Assembly (NCBI GenBank): GCA_016932575.1
Contig: JAFGCO010000049.1
Coordinates: 1-62,823 of the forward strand
Direction of reading: 5' to 3'
DNA: 62,823 nucleotides
From: a bacterium
GTDB taxonomy: Bacteria > Zhuqueibacterota > QNDG01 > JAFGCO01
The notes beneath the pieces are model-generated. The model ran no database searches, was not told the origin of the DNA, and saw only the letters and a list, made by a program, of their open reading frames with translations. The position numbers were made by a program, and so were the translations under genes. Positions 34,899 to 43,588 of this stretch are shown here, one piece after another. Position 1 is the stretch's first letter; every line of letters begins with the position of its first letter.

Positions 34899-35669
34899 AT
34901 GAGAACAGAAAATTCACCCTATTCTTTATCAGGTAAAACCATTGTGGTAACCGGGGCATCGTCGGGTATCGGAAAGGCATGTGCAATTGCGATCAGCCGG
35001 ATGGGAGGCCGTCTTATATTAATCGCCAGAAATGAGAAGCGTCTGAAGGCTGTTTTAAAGCAGTTGTCAGGAACAGGGCATACAGTTTTCAGCCAGGATC
35101 TGGTTCAATTTGACGCGCTGGCCGACTTGATTAAAACAGCTGCAGAAACGGGTCCGATCTTTGGTTTGATCCATGCTGCCGGTATTGAGATGACCCTGCC
35201 TTTACGTAATATGCATTATACGGATTATGAAAAGCTCTTTGCATTGAACGTTACTGCCGGATTTGAATTGGCCCGGCTGGTTTCCAAAAAAAAGATCCGG
35301 GATCCCTCAGGAGGCAGCTATATTTTTATTTCATCAACCATGGGTCTGGTCGGACAAAGCGGTTTGGTAGGATACTGTGGCAGCAAGGGTGCATTAATCG
35401 CTGGCAGCAAAGCCATAGCTGCTGAATTGGCCTCTTATCATATCCGAGTCAATTGTATATGCCCGGGTCATGTACAAGGCACCTTGATGTCTGATCAGCT
35501 TTTTTCCACTTTGTCCGAAGATGCCGGAAAAGCCATTATCAATGCACATCCTTTGGGATTGGGTGAACCGGAGGATGTGGCTTATGCCTGTGTTTTTTTA
35601 TTGTCCGATGCAGCCCGCTGGATGACAGGTGCTGTTTTACCAGTGGATGGTGGATACACGATGGTGTAA
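34899..35669 (+). CDS. 3-oxoacyl-ACP reductase-like SDR (FabG type)
   Basis: A 256-residue classical SDR. VVTGASSGIGKACA near the N-terminus binds NADP(H). IFISST supplies the catalytic Ser, and Tyr159-CGS-Lys163 is the YxxxK motif. The C-terminal WMTGAVLPVDGGYTMV is typical of FabG-type ketoreductases. With the upstream KAS III pair and ACP, it should reduce a 3-ketoacyl-ACP to the 3-hydroxyacyl form. No dehydratase or enoyl reductase is present, so the chain would stay at the hydroxy stage. The 238-base gap before it holds no gene, and no strong ribosome site is seen at this ATG. Confidence 0.88.
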   Translation: MRTENSPYSLSGKTIVVTGASSGIGKACAIAISRMGGRLILIARNEKRLKAVLKQLSGTGHTVFSQDLVQFDALADLIKTAAETGPIFGLIHAAGIEMTLPLRNMHYTDYEKLFALNVTAGFELARLVSKKKIRDPSGGSYIFISSTMGLVGQSGLVGYCGSKGALIAGSKAIAAELASYHIRVNCICPGHVQGTLMSDQLFSTLSEDAGKAIINAHPLGLGEPEDVAYACVFLLSDAARWMTGAVLPVDGGYTMV

Positions 35670-35684
35670 AAGGAAGATGGAGAA

Positions 35685-36116
35685 ATGTCTTCGTTCCACT
35701 TTTCAACGGCAATCAATGAAACATATTACGATGACCTGGAAAAGCTATTTTATTTTAATCCCGGACAATCTCGCTACTTTGATCGTATTGTGGAAACGGT
35801 TGAAACCTTTGGACAGCCGAAAATTGTGCGTAAGAATGGGATGTTGGTTATGCAAATTGAAAACTTGCCGGGAAGTTCCTGCATTTTCTTATGTTATGGA
35901 CCAAAACTTGTCGGTGTTATGATTTATTTTCTTGAATCAAAAAGGGATCTGAGGCTGCTTCATGTTGCTGTTGATGAGGAATTTACGATTAAGAAAAACC
36001 TTACATTGAGCCCTCCTATGGGCTTAATGATTGACAAACTGATAGAGATTGCTTCGGGTTTTGCAAATGTAAAAACCATAAAGATTGATTATCTAAATCG
36101 ATCAATTAAAATATAA
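35685..36116 (+). CDS. Unrecognised 143-residue protein in the acyl module
   Basis: I do not recognise the family. The protein is soluble, with no signal peptide or membrane segment. GGAAGATGGAG precedes its ATG, and it starts 16 bases after the ketoreductase stop, so it belongs to this operon. Its second half alternates strands and helices (VGVMIYFLES, LLHVAVDEEF, a helix around GLMIDKLIEIA, then a final strand), which is the order of a GNAT acyltransferase. The acetyl-CoA-binding RxxGxG/A motif of GNATs is missing. It may transfer the acyl group from the ACP, or be an accessory subunit. The reading frame is certain; the function is not. Confidence 0.7.
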   Translation: MSSFHFSTAINETYYDDLEKLFYFNPGQSRYFDRIVETVETFGQPKIVRKNGMLVMQIENLPGSSCIFLCYGPKLVGVMIYFLESKRDLRLLHVAVDEEFTIKKNLTLSPPMGLMIDKLIEIASGFANVKTIKIDYLNRSIKI

Positions 36117-36145
36117 TATTGTGTTTTGAATCGGAGAGTTTTTCT

Positions 36146-37498
36146 ATGATTTTTCGAAAATGGCTGTTTCATATTAATGAAAAGGGCATGAAGGGGTGCA
36201 CTTGGCATGTTTATGATGAATTGTTGAAGAATGAATCCCTGTCAAAAGAACAAATGAAAGCATTGCAATGGGAAAAAATACAGAAACTTATTCAGCATGC
36301 TTATCATACAGTTCCCTATTATCGGGATACATGGAAAAAAAGGGGTATCCAGCCACGAGATATTCGGAGTTACGAAGATTTTCACAATAAAATCCCTGTT
36401 ATTTCCAAAACAGATGTCAGGAAAAATCTGGATCGGTTTTTTTCAGAGACACCGCTTCCGGGACTTATGCGTGTGGATACATCGGGAACAACAGGCAGCC
36501 CAGGGACTTTCTATCATGACGGTCAGTCGAGAAGCTATGGCCTGGCCTGCCGATATCGGGGCCGCCAGTGGTGGGGTGTGAGTCCCATAGATAATGAAAT
36601 TCGATTATGGGGAAGATCTTCGAGCTTTAGCCCCTCAGTCAAGGTCCGCACAAAGGATAAAATGAAAAGATTTAAGGACTGGCTTATCGGCGTTAAATAT
36701 TTATCGACATTTAATATGAAAGAAGAAAACTTGGAACAATGGCTTCGGGTTGTTCATCGAAATCGTCCCAAAGTCATCCTGGGATATTCTTCTGCTATTT
36801 ATACTTTTTCAAGATACCTTCAAAGAAAAGAAATTGACCTGACAGATTCAGGAATCAAGGTGATTACATACACATCTGAGCCCTTTTATGATCATCAGAA
36901 AGAGGTGGCTCGGCAAACGTTTTGTCATCATATTGCTTCGGAATACGGTTCTGTAGAAAATGGAAATATCGGATTTGAATGCCCTGAAGGCTCATTACAT
37001 ACAATGGATGATGGTGTTTACCTGGAAAGCGTTGATATTCAAGACGAGAAGGAACAATTCATTGTAACCAATCTTGAGAATTTTTCATTTCCTCTGATTC
37101 GGTACAACACACAGGATGTTGGAACAATTTCAAATCAACCATGCTCTTGTGGCAGACCGCTTCGGGTGATCAAGTTAAATCAAGGTCGCATGTTTGATAA
37201 CGTCTACACTTCATCCGGTGAAATCATCAATACTGTGGCACTTGATCATGTTATTATTCGTCCTCTTTTTGATGAAAAATATTGTCGCCGGTATCAGGCG
37301 ATTCAGGAGAAAAAAGGCGAAATCAATGTGCTTATCGAAACGAACTCTCAATTGCCTGAAGAAATCAAATCCAGAATTGAAAGAAATATTTGGCATCTGT
37401 CTGGAGAAAAAATGATCGTTAATATTTATGAAAAAGAGCATTTGGATGTAGAAAAATCAGGCAAGTTCAAATTTATCATTTCACGTGTGAACACATGA
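36146..37498 (+). CDS. PaaK/CapK-like adenylate-forming enzyme
   Basis: A 450-residue protein of the phenylacetate-CoA ligase/CapK group of adenylate-forming enzymes, which activate a carboxylic acid with ATP. DTSGTTGSPGTFYHDG near residues 110-125 is the nucleotide-binding loop. SEYGSVENG and the RYNTQDVGTIS block, followed by a cysteine pair in PCSCGRPL, match later core motifs of the PaaK type. GGAGAG lies 7 bases before ATG 36146, which is preferred over the upstream TTG at 36119. CapK-type members occur in capsule and exopolysaccharide loci. It may activate an acid for transfer to the glycan. The substrate is unknown. Confidence 0.85.
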   Translation: MIFRKWLFHINEKGMKGCTWHVYDELLKNESLSKEQMKALQWEKIQKLIQHAYHTVPYYRDTWKKRGIQPRDIRSYEDFHNKIPVISKTDVRKNLDRFFSETPLPGLMRVDTSGTTGSPGTFYHDGQSRSYGLACRYRGRQWWGVSPIDNEIRLWGRSSSFSPSVKVRTKDKMKRFKDWLIGVKYLSTFNMKEENLEQWLRVVHRNRPKVILGYSSAIYTFSRYLQRKEIDLTDSGIKVITYTSEPFYDHQKEVARQTFCHHIASEYGSVENGNIGFECPEGSLHTMDDGVYLESVDIQDEKEQFIVTNLENFSFPLIRYNTQDVGTISNQPCSCGRPLRVIKLNQGRMFDNVYTSSGEIINTVALDHVIIRPLFDEKYCRRYQAIQEKKGEINVLIETNSQLPEEIKSRIERNIWHLSGEKMIVNIYEKEHLDVEKSGKFKFIISRVNT

Positions 37499-37499
37499 T

Positions 37500-38522
37500 A
37501 TGACCGCCCATAGCAATAAAAAATCATTTTTTAATCTTTTCAAAATTGTGATTAGTCTGGGATTGATTTCCTGGATATTATTAAAGACCGACTTCCAGAA
37601 TTTATCCCGGGTTTTATCCGGAGTCAAAATTAATTATTTGATGCTGGCCGTTGGTTTCATGCTCTTGGAAATGTTGTCTATGACATTGCGGATGTACTAT
37701 TTAATCAGGATTAAATTGATGAGCGTGCCTTTCAGTGCATTATTGAAATTTAATATGATGGGCGTTTTTATCGGAAATTTCATGCCGACCAAACTGGGCG
37801 TAGATGGCCTGCGGACTTATTATCTTGCCAGACATACAAACCAGACCGTAGACAGTATCACATCAATTGCGCTGGATCGGTTTATTAATATTATTGTCAT
37901 TACAACATTTGCATTGTTCAGCTATATCGTAGGAGGTTACTACCGGAGATTTCCAGCGCTGGGTCTGATTATCATCGTTATGATCATCGGTATTTTTCTG
38001 ATTTTGATTTTAATCAGTCAGCAATGGAGTCACCGACTGGGGAATTATTTGACATCCAAAAGATGGTCTCAAAAGATCGTTAAGTTTATCCATGATTTGA
38101 CGGTATCATTCGAGCAGTTTCGGCATCATCCAAGGCAGCTGTTCTGGATTGTGTTTTTGGGAATTATTTTTCAAGTCAACCGTATTATTACAACTTACTT
38201 TTTTGCCCGTGCCGTGCATATTGATGTCGATTTTGCCTATTTCTTTTTGGTCATACCAATGGTTATTATTCTGGGAATGCTGCCGTTCTCTGTCGCAGGG
38301 ATCGGCATTACGCAATACAGCACTGTTCAGATGTTCAAACTGGTGGGTGTTCAGATAGAATCTTCACTCGGATTTGCCATGCTTATCTATTTCGCGCGCA
38401 TCTTTATTGCCCTGCCAGGTCTCTATTTTTTCCATAAAGAAGGAATGGATACACTCATGGAATCCATTTCAAAGATTGGAAGCGGATTTTCAAGGAAAAA
38501 GAATGAAGAGAAAAGTAATTGA
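37500..38522 (+). CDS. YbhN/AglD-type membrane protein (lysylphosphatidylglycerol synthase TM-like)
   Basis: A 340-residue integral membrane protein with about eight hydrophobic segments, of the UPF0104/AglD family related to the membrane domain of lysylphosphatidylglycerol synthases. FIGNFMPTKLGVDGLRTYYL is the conserved loop, and PFSVAGIGITQYS the later one. Members are thought to act as lipid or lipid-linked sugar transporters. Its ATG lies one base after the PaaK-like stop codon, so the two are translationally linked. In this setting it may move an acylated or lipid-linked intermediate across the membrane. Confidence 0.85.
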   Translation: MTAHSNKKSFFNLFKIVISLGLISWILLKTDFQNLSRVLSGVKINYLMLAVGFMLLEMLSMTLRMYYLIRIKLMSVPFSALLKFNMMGVFIGNFMPTKLGVDGLRTYYLARHTNQTVDSITSIALDRFINIIVITTFALFSYIVGGYYRRFPALGLIIIVMIIGIFLILILISQQWSHRLGNYLTSKRWSQKIVKFIHDLTVSFEQFRHHPRQLFWIVFLGIIFQVNRIITTYFFARAVHIDVDFAYFFLVIPMVIILGMLPFSVAGIGITQYSTVQMFKLVGVQIESSLGFAMLIYFARIFIALPGLYFFHKEGMDTLMESISKIGSGFSRKKNEEKSN

Positions 38523-38872
38523 GACTTTTATTCAGATATTTTTCATTGTATTCCCGATGCGTGCTTGTAAAAAGCATAAGTATTCAGCAACCATTAAAAT
38601 GGTATGATCCTACGATGAATCCTTCTAACCTGCAGCAAGCGTCTTTCTCAACCTTGATTTTTTCCTTATTTTTTCATATCTTATCTAACTATAATTGCTG
38701 ATTAAAAAACGGCCATCAGGCGGAAAATTACCACAATTTCTGTTGGGTTTTTAATGACTATTCAGGTAGGATCAAATGGTTCGTTTCTTGCAGAATTCAA
38801 GTCTTGATTTGCTGCAAAGAAGTATTAAGTATAAAGAAAGAAAATCAGAAAAATAAGAAATAATGAAGAAGT
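38523..38872 (+). other. 350-base gap between the acyl module and the glycan assembly locus
   Basis: No gene is supported. Short open frames here have no ribosome site and no recognisable product. TGATCCTAC (38605-38613) and GTAGGATCA (38766-38774) are a 9-bp inverted repeat about 150 bases apart, too little to name an element. The end of the gap is A-rich and leads into AAGAAG before the next start. A promoter for the assembly genes may lie here but none stands out. Confidence 0.4.
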
Positions 38873-39418
38873 ATGATGTGCACACCTGTAGGACATAGTC
38901 TGGCCGGAGCGATTCTGGTTCGAAACAGCCGCTTCCCCTTTTCATTCAGGAACGGGAAATCTGTTTTGGGCCTTCTGGTTGTTGCCAATCTTCCGGATAT
39001 CGATTTTCTTTTTGGATGGATTGCAGGCAATCCCAATCAATACCATCAGGGGGCAACCCACAGTCTTTTATTTATCGTAGCGGTCAGTGTTCTTGCAGGA
39101 TGGGGATATTCGCGATTTCATCCGACAGGGACTTTTCAGACCATATCAATCATATTCGGGGTACTTTTACTTCATCTGGTCTGTGATATGCTGGGTAAAG
39201 ATTCCCGAACACCTGTTGGCATTCCGTTGTTTTGGCCGATTAGTGATATATCCCTGCATTCACCGGTTTCAATTTTTGGCAGCGTATACAAAAGCTCCGG
39301 CAGCAGTCAGTTTATCCGAAGCCTGTTTTGCTGGCATAATATGCGGACAGTTTTAGGAGAATTAGGGGTTATGGGAGTCGTTTATGCCGGATTAAAAATC
39401 ATCGGGAAGCGCAGATGA
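38873..39418 (+). CDS. YdjM/DUF457-type membrane-bound metal-dependent hydrolase
   Basis: A 181-residue membrane protein of the DUF457 (YdjM-like) family. It has the family pattern: an early His in TPVGHSLAG, NLPDIDFLF, HQGATHSLLF, then HLVCDMLGKDSRTPVGIPLFWPIS. The His/Asp residues lie at membrane ends, as expected for a metal site. Four hydrophobic segments are visible. The reaction of the family is not established. It shares a 4-bp ATGA overlap with the first GT2 gene, so it starts or joins the assembly operon. Confidence 0.85.
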   Translation: MMCTPVGHSLAGAILVRNSRFPFSFRNGKSVLGLLVVANLPDIDFLFGWIAGNPNQYHQGATHSLLFIVAVSVLAGWGYSRFHPTGTFQTISIIFGVLLLHLVCDMLGKDSRTPVGIPLFWPISDISLHSPVSIFGSVYKSSGSSQFIRSLFCWHNMRTVLGELGVMGVVYAGLKIIGKRR

Positions 39419-40398
39419 ACCGGTCTTCCCAAATTTTTGTTTCTGTTGTGGCTCCGATAATGAATGAGCTGGAGAGTGTCCGCTTGCTGTATCAGGCAGT
39501 AAAGGAAGTTCTTGAGACGATTGATCGCCCCTATGAAATGATATTTGTGGATGACGGCAGTACAGACGGGACACGTGAAGTCTTGCGCAAATTGGCGTCA
39601 GAAGATGTTCATTTGAAGGTGATTTTATTTCGCAAAAATTTCGGGCAATCTGCGGCCATGGCAGCAGGATTTAGAAAATCCAGGGGTAGAATTGTTGTGG
39701 CGATGGACGGAGATCTTCAGAATGATCCAAAAGACATTCCGCGTCTACTTGATAAAATTGAGGAGGGGTATGATGTGGTAAGCGGATGGCGTAAAAATCG
39801 GAAAGATCGGTTGATTGCACGAAAAATTCCGTCCCGTATTGCCAATAAGCTTATTTGTTCGGTCACAAATGTAAAATTGCATGATACAGGCTGTTCGTTG
39901 AAAGCATTTCGGCGGGAAGTGATCGATCGTATTCGTCTGTACGGAGAACTTCATCGGTTTATTCCAGGTCTGGCCAGGATAGAAGGCGCTCGGATTTCAG
40001 AAATTGCGGTAATACACCATCCGCGGCGATTTGGCAGATCCAAGTACAATCTGACGCGTACGTTTCGTGTGCTCATGGATCTTTCGAGTTTGAACCTGTT
40101 TTTAAAATATCTGAGGAATCCCATGCGGTTTTTCGGGATTGTGGGTGGATGGATGCTGACCCTGGGTTCAGTCATGGGTATATATGTTATTTATAATTTA
40201 TGGATAAAACGTGTTCCTGTCGAATATATGAATGTGCTGGTGACAACAGTGTTCCTGTTTTGGGCCACCGGCATACAATTCATGTTGTTTGGTCTGGTGG
40301 CCAGTTTAATTGTACGCACGGGAACCCGCAGAGGCGGGTCGCTGTCACCATTTTTAACATTTGCCGAATCAGGTGCCAAGGAGAAATCTTGTGGATAA
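39415..40398 (+). CDS. GT2 glycosyltransferase, dolichol-phosphate-sugar synthase-like with C-terminal membrane segments
   Basis: A 327-residue GT2 enzyme. VVAPIMNELESVRLL opens the GT-A fold, and FVDDGSTDGT and MDGDLQNDP supply the nucleotide and metal sites. Two hydrophobic segments follow at about 235-300. This is the layout of DPM1/ArnC-type enzymes that make polyprenyl-phosphate sugars on the cytosolic face. The start overlaps the DUF457 stop by 4 bases. The next gene is a paralogue overlapping its end. The product probably feeds one of the GT-C enzymes downstream. Confidence 0.88.
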   Translation: MNRSSQIFVSVVAPIMNELESVRLLYQAVKEVLETIDRPYEMIFVDDGSTDGTREVLRKLASEDVHLKVILFRKNFGQSAAMAAGFRKSRGRIVVAMDGDLQNDPKDIPRLLDKIEEGYDVVSGWRKNRKDRLIARKIPSRIANKLICSVTNVKLHDTGCSLKAFRREVIDRIRLYGELHRFIPGLARIEGARISEIAVIHHPRRFGRSKYNLTRTFRVLMDLSSLNLFLKYLRNPMRFFGIVGGWMLTLGSVMGIYVIYNLWIKRVPVEYMNVLVTTVFLFWATGIQFMLFGLVASLIVRTGTRRGGSLSPFLTFAESGAKEKSCG

Positions 40399-41332
40399 AA
40401 GCACGGTTAAAATATCCATTTTGGTTTCATTATATAATTTTGCTGAGAATGTTCAAGGCCTGTACGATTCACTGGTCGGGTCCCTTGAATCCCTTGAACA
40501 AGCCTTTGAAATTGTCAGTGTGGATGACGGCAGCCAGGACGATACACTGAAACAATTGCTGCAATTGGCCAATCGGGATGCCAGGCTCCGTGTCATTAGA
40601 ATGAGAGATACTTTTGGAGAGGCGGCTGCATTGGAAGCAGCTTTGCATTATTCCAGCGGTGAAAAAATTGTTTATCTAAGCGGCCGTGTCCTTGTAAATC
40701 CCATGATCATTCCCGACATGCTAAAACAGCTTGATCATGGATATGATCTGGTCATGGGCTGGCGATATCCCAGGCGGGATTTTCTTCTTAATCGAGCCAT
40801 TTCACGATTGTTCAACCGGCTGGCGAGCCGTTTGTCCAAAGTGAGATTACACGATATAAACAGTGGTGTGTTCGCAGCCAGACGAGAAGTGCTCGAAAAA
40901 ATTTCGATTTACGGTGATCTTTATAATTTTATTCCGGTTCTGGCCAGCCAGCAGGGCTATAAGATTACAGAAACCAAGGTGGAACAATTGCCGGGTGCTT
41001 TTCGAATGTCGCGATATCCCACTGAATATATCCAGCGTTTTCTGGATATCATTACTGTTTTTTTCCTTACACGATATTCCAAGAAACCCATCCATCTTAT
41101 GGGCTTCTTCGGAGCACTGTTTTTTTTAACCGGATTCATCATTGAATTATATCTCGGTATTTACCGCCTGTTACAGTTGGGTCCCATCGCCGGGCGCCCG
41201 CTTTTAATTCTTGGGGCCTTACTGCTGGTTATTGGCATTCAAATGATTACCATCGGATTATTGGGGGAGATGATTATTTTTACCCATGCGGGAGAGATAG
41301 AGGAATACAATATTGAAGAAGTGATCAATTAA
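40391..41332 (+). CDS. GT2 glycosyltransferase, second DPM1/ArnC-like paralogue, GTG start
   Basis: A 314-residue paralogue of the previous gene. GTG 40391 with AAGGAG (40378-40383) 7 bases ahead is preferred to the TTG at 40361; the gene then overlaps its neighbour by 8 bases. ILVSLYNFAENV and SVDDGSQDDT are present. The usual DxD position reads YLSGRVLVNP where the paralogue has MDGDLQNDP, so the metal-binding Asp residues appear to be lost. It may be a regulatory or scaffold partner of the first, or use another mechanism. Two C-terminal membrane segments are kept. Confidence 0.85.
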   Translation: MDKSTVKISILVSLYNFAENVQGLYDSLVGSLESLEQAFEIVSVDDGSQDDTLKQLLQLANRDARLRVIRMRDTFGEAAALEAALHYSSGEKIVYLSGRVLVNPMIIPDMLKQLDHGYDLVMGWRYPRRDFLLNRAISRLFNRLASRLSKVRLHDINSGVFAARREVLEKISIYGDLYNFIPVLASQQGYKITETKVEQLPGAFRMSRYPTEYIQRFLDIITVFFLTRYSKKPIHLMGFFGALFFLTGFIIELYLGIYRLLQLGPIAGRPLLILGALLLVIGIQMITIGLLGEMIIFTHAGEIEEYNIEEVIN

Positions 41333-41449
41333 GCTTTCTAAAGACTGAAAAAATGGTACAGAATAAATATATTTAAAAAATGAATATGAATTTTAAGGAA
41401 GTATTAAATTTTATAATCCGGTGTTTTAAAAGAATGAAAAAGGGATTGA

Positions 41450-42394
41450 ATGAAACTGATTATTCAAATTCCGTGTTTTAATGAAGAAAAAACTCTGCCT
41501 GTGACGCTTCGGGAGATACCAAAATCTTTTAAAGGAGTCGATGAGGTCGAAATTCTTATTATCGATGACGGCAGTACGGATCAGACGATTCATGTTGCCA
41601 GGGAGCATGGCGTTCATCATATTGTCAAACTGACCCATAATATGGGGCTGGCTGAAAGTTTTTCTGCAGGCATTGATGCCTGCCTGCGTATTGGTGCTGA
41701 TATCATTGTGAACACAGACGGAGACAATCAGTATGCCGGCGGGGATATTCAGAAGCTCATTGATCCTATTGTTCATGGAGAAGCAGACGTGGTGATTGGC
41801 GATCGTCAGATTGGCGAGATTCAACATTTTACCTTTGTCAAGAAACGGCTGCAGAAACTTGGAAGCTGGGTGGTGCGTCAGTTGTCGGGCACACAGGTGC
41901 CGGACGCTACAAGCGGTTTCCGTGCATACAGCCGTGAAGCGGCACTCCGTATGAATGTCATTTCCAAGTTTACCTATACACTGGAAACGGTTATTCAGGC
42001 CGGAAAGAAGAAAATGGCAATTCATCATGTTCCTGTACGTACCAACGAACCCTTGCGCCCTTCCCGTTTGTTCAGGAGCATACCAGGATATATTAAACGA
42101 TCCGTTGCCACGATTCTCAGAATTTATACACTCTATGAACCTTTGAAAATGTTCTGGATTGTAGGGAGCCTTGTATTTGGGACCGGTTTTCTGCTGGGAT
42201 TGAGATATCTTTATTTTTATTTCACAAAACAGGGCGGGCATGTTCAATCTGTTGTTCTGGCAGCCGTCTTGATGATTGTGGGATTTCAAATTGCGATGAT
42301 AGGACTGTTGGCCGATATTATCGGAGCTAACCGACGATTGATTGAAGATATCCTTTATCGTATTAAGAAAATTGAATTGAATAAAAAGAAATAA
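41450..42394 (+). CDS. GT2 glycosyltransferase, third DPM1/ArnC-like enzyme
   Basis: A 314-residue GT2 enzyme. IIQIPCFNEEKTL, LIIDDGSTDQT and VNTDGDNQYAG are intact, so the active site looks complete. Two hydrophobic segments near the C-terminus (about 235-290) again suggest action on a polyprenyl phosphate. Basic residues end the protein. It follows a 117-base gap that holds no gene. The ribosome site is weak (AAAAAGGGA just before the ATG). Confidence 0.88.
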   Translation: MKLIIQIPCFNEEKTLPVTLREIPKSFKGVDEVEILIIDDGSTDQTIHVAREHGVHHIVKLTHNMGLAESFSAGIDACLRIGADIIVNTDGDNQYAGGDIQKLIDPIVHGEADVVIGDRQIGEIQHFTFVKKRLQKLGSWVVRQLSGTQVPDATSGFRAYSREAALRMNVISKFTYTLETVIQAGKKKMAIHHVPVRTNEPLRPSRLFRSIPGYIKRSVATILRIYTLYEPLKMFWIVGSLVFGTGFLLGLRYLYFYFTKQGGHVQSVVLAAVLMIVGFQIAMIGLLADIIGANRRLIEDILYRIKKIELNKKK

Positions 42395-42502
42395 GTGTTT
42401 ACTTGTCAGGCAAAGGGCAAAGAATAAAAACGAGGGCACAAAGACTTGTTTTATGTTCGATGCTGGTTGCCTTTTTTAAAATTTTGCATGAAGACACGTT
42501 AA

Positions 42503-43588
42503 GTGAAGCGTATAAATCATCAGAATAAAATCACCATTTGTTATCTGGCCGGACGGGAAGCCTTATATTCAAGAACAGCCGTTATTAAAAAAGGTCTGGA
42601 AAATGCAGGGTTTCGAGTGATTGGTATTTTTCCGCCTGATAAAAGGTTTCGCCATTATCCCGCTCTGCTCATGCGTTTTTTATCACACAAGCGACAATGT
42701 GATTTGATTGTTGTGGGTTTTTACGGTCAGCTTTTAATGATCTGTATCCGTCTTTTAACACGAAAACCCATTTTATACGATTTGTATATTTCAACTTACG
42801 ATACTCTGGTATATGATAGAAGAAAAGCCGGATCGAAATCAGTCAAGGGCTGGATCTACTGGGCAGTTGACCGTTTAACCATGCTCTGGGCAGACAGGAT
42901 CATCCTGGAAACCAAAGATCACATTCAAAATTACGCTCAAAAATTCAGAGTGCCGGCTGAAAAGTTTGAACAAATTTTTTTGGCTGTGGATGAAAAGATG
43001 ATTTTCCCTATGCCACAAGTTCAACCGCCCGATACATTTTTTCTGGTTCATTTTCATGGCGAGTATGCCCCTTTTCACGGAGTCAGTACCATATTAAAGG
43101 CTGCCAATCTGCTCAGAAATGAAAATGTTCGCTTTGAAATCATCGGTACGGGTTTTACCTGTCAGGCTGACAGGGCTTTGGCCAACCGGTTGGCACTGAA
43201 TAATGTTCAGTTTATCGATTGGATTCCCTACAAACAATTGGGTACGAGCATGTCCCGGGCGCATTGCTGCCTTGGTATTTTTGGGGATAATCCCCGCACG
43301 TTCCGAGTATTGACCAATAAGGTGATAGAAGCTCTTGCAGCGGCAAGGCCTCTGATCAGTGTAAAAAACGATCCCGTTCAGGAACTGCTATTTGATGGTG
43401 AAAGCGCTCTTTTGGTTCCACCGGCCGATCCGGAAGCACTGGCCGGAGCCATCAGGACATTGCGTGATCATCCTGCATTGGCCAGGAGCGTGGCTCAGAA
43501 GGGGTATCAGCAGTTTAAAAAACACTGTACACTCGGTATTTTTTCAAATCGGCTTGGTTCTATCATTCGTCAAATGGTGGCCTCATGA
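42503..43588 (+). CDS. GT4-type glycosyltransferase
   Basis: A 361-residue GT-B enzyme of the GT4 kind. The C-terminal half has VHFHGEYAPFHGVSTI, a strand reading FEIIGTG, then IEALAAARPLISV and LVPPADPEALAGAI, which together form the nucleotide-sugar site. The N-terminal half begins ITICYLAGREALYSR and contains a KPILYDLY strand. The start is taken as GTG 42503 and is uncertain, because no clear ribosome site precedes it. The stop overlaps the epimerase start by 4 bases (ATGA). It should add a sugar on the cytosolic face. Confidence 0.85.
   Translation: MKRINHQNKITICYLAGREALYSRTAVIKKGLENAGFRVIGIFPPDKRFRHYPALLMRFLSHKRQCDLIVVGFYGQLLMICIRLLTRKPILYDLYISTYDTLVYDRRKAGSKSVKGWIYWAVDRLTMLWADRIILETKDHIQNYAQKFRVPAEKFEQIFLAVDEKMIFPMPQVQPPDTFFLVHFHGEYAPFHGVSTILKAANLLRNENVRFEIIGTGFTCQADRALANRLALNNVQFIDWIPYKQLGTSMSRAHCCLGIFGDNPRTFRVLTNKVIEALAAARPLISVKNDPVQELLFDGESALLVPPADPEALAGAIRTLRDHPALARSVAQKGYQQFKKHCTLGIFSNRLGSIIRQMVAS

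Noticed and set aside
38519-38701. Short open frame in the gap before the DUF457 gene
   Set aside because: It overlaps the preceding stop and has no ribosome site or recognisable product.
38873-39418. LexA-regulated reading of the YdjM-like protein
   Set aside because: The family name suggests a LexA link, but no SOS-type operator is visible upstream, so no such regulation is claimed.
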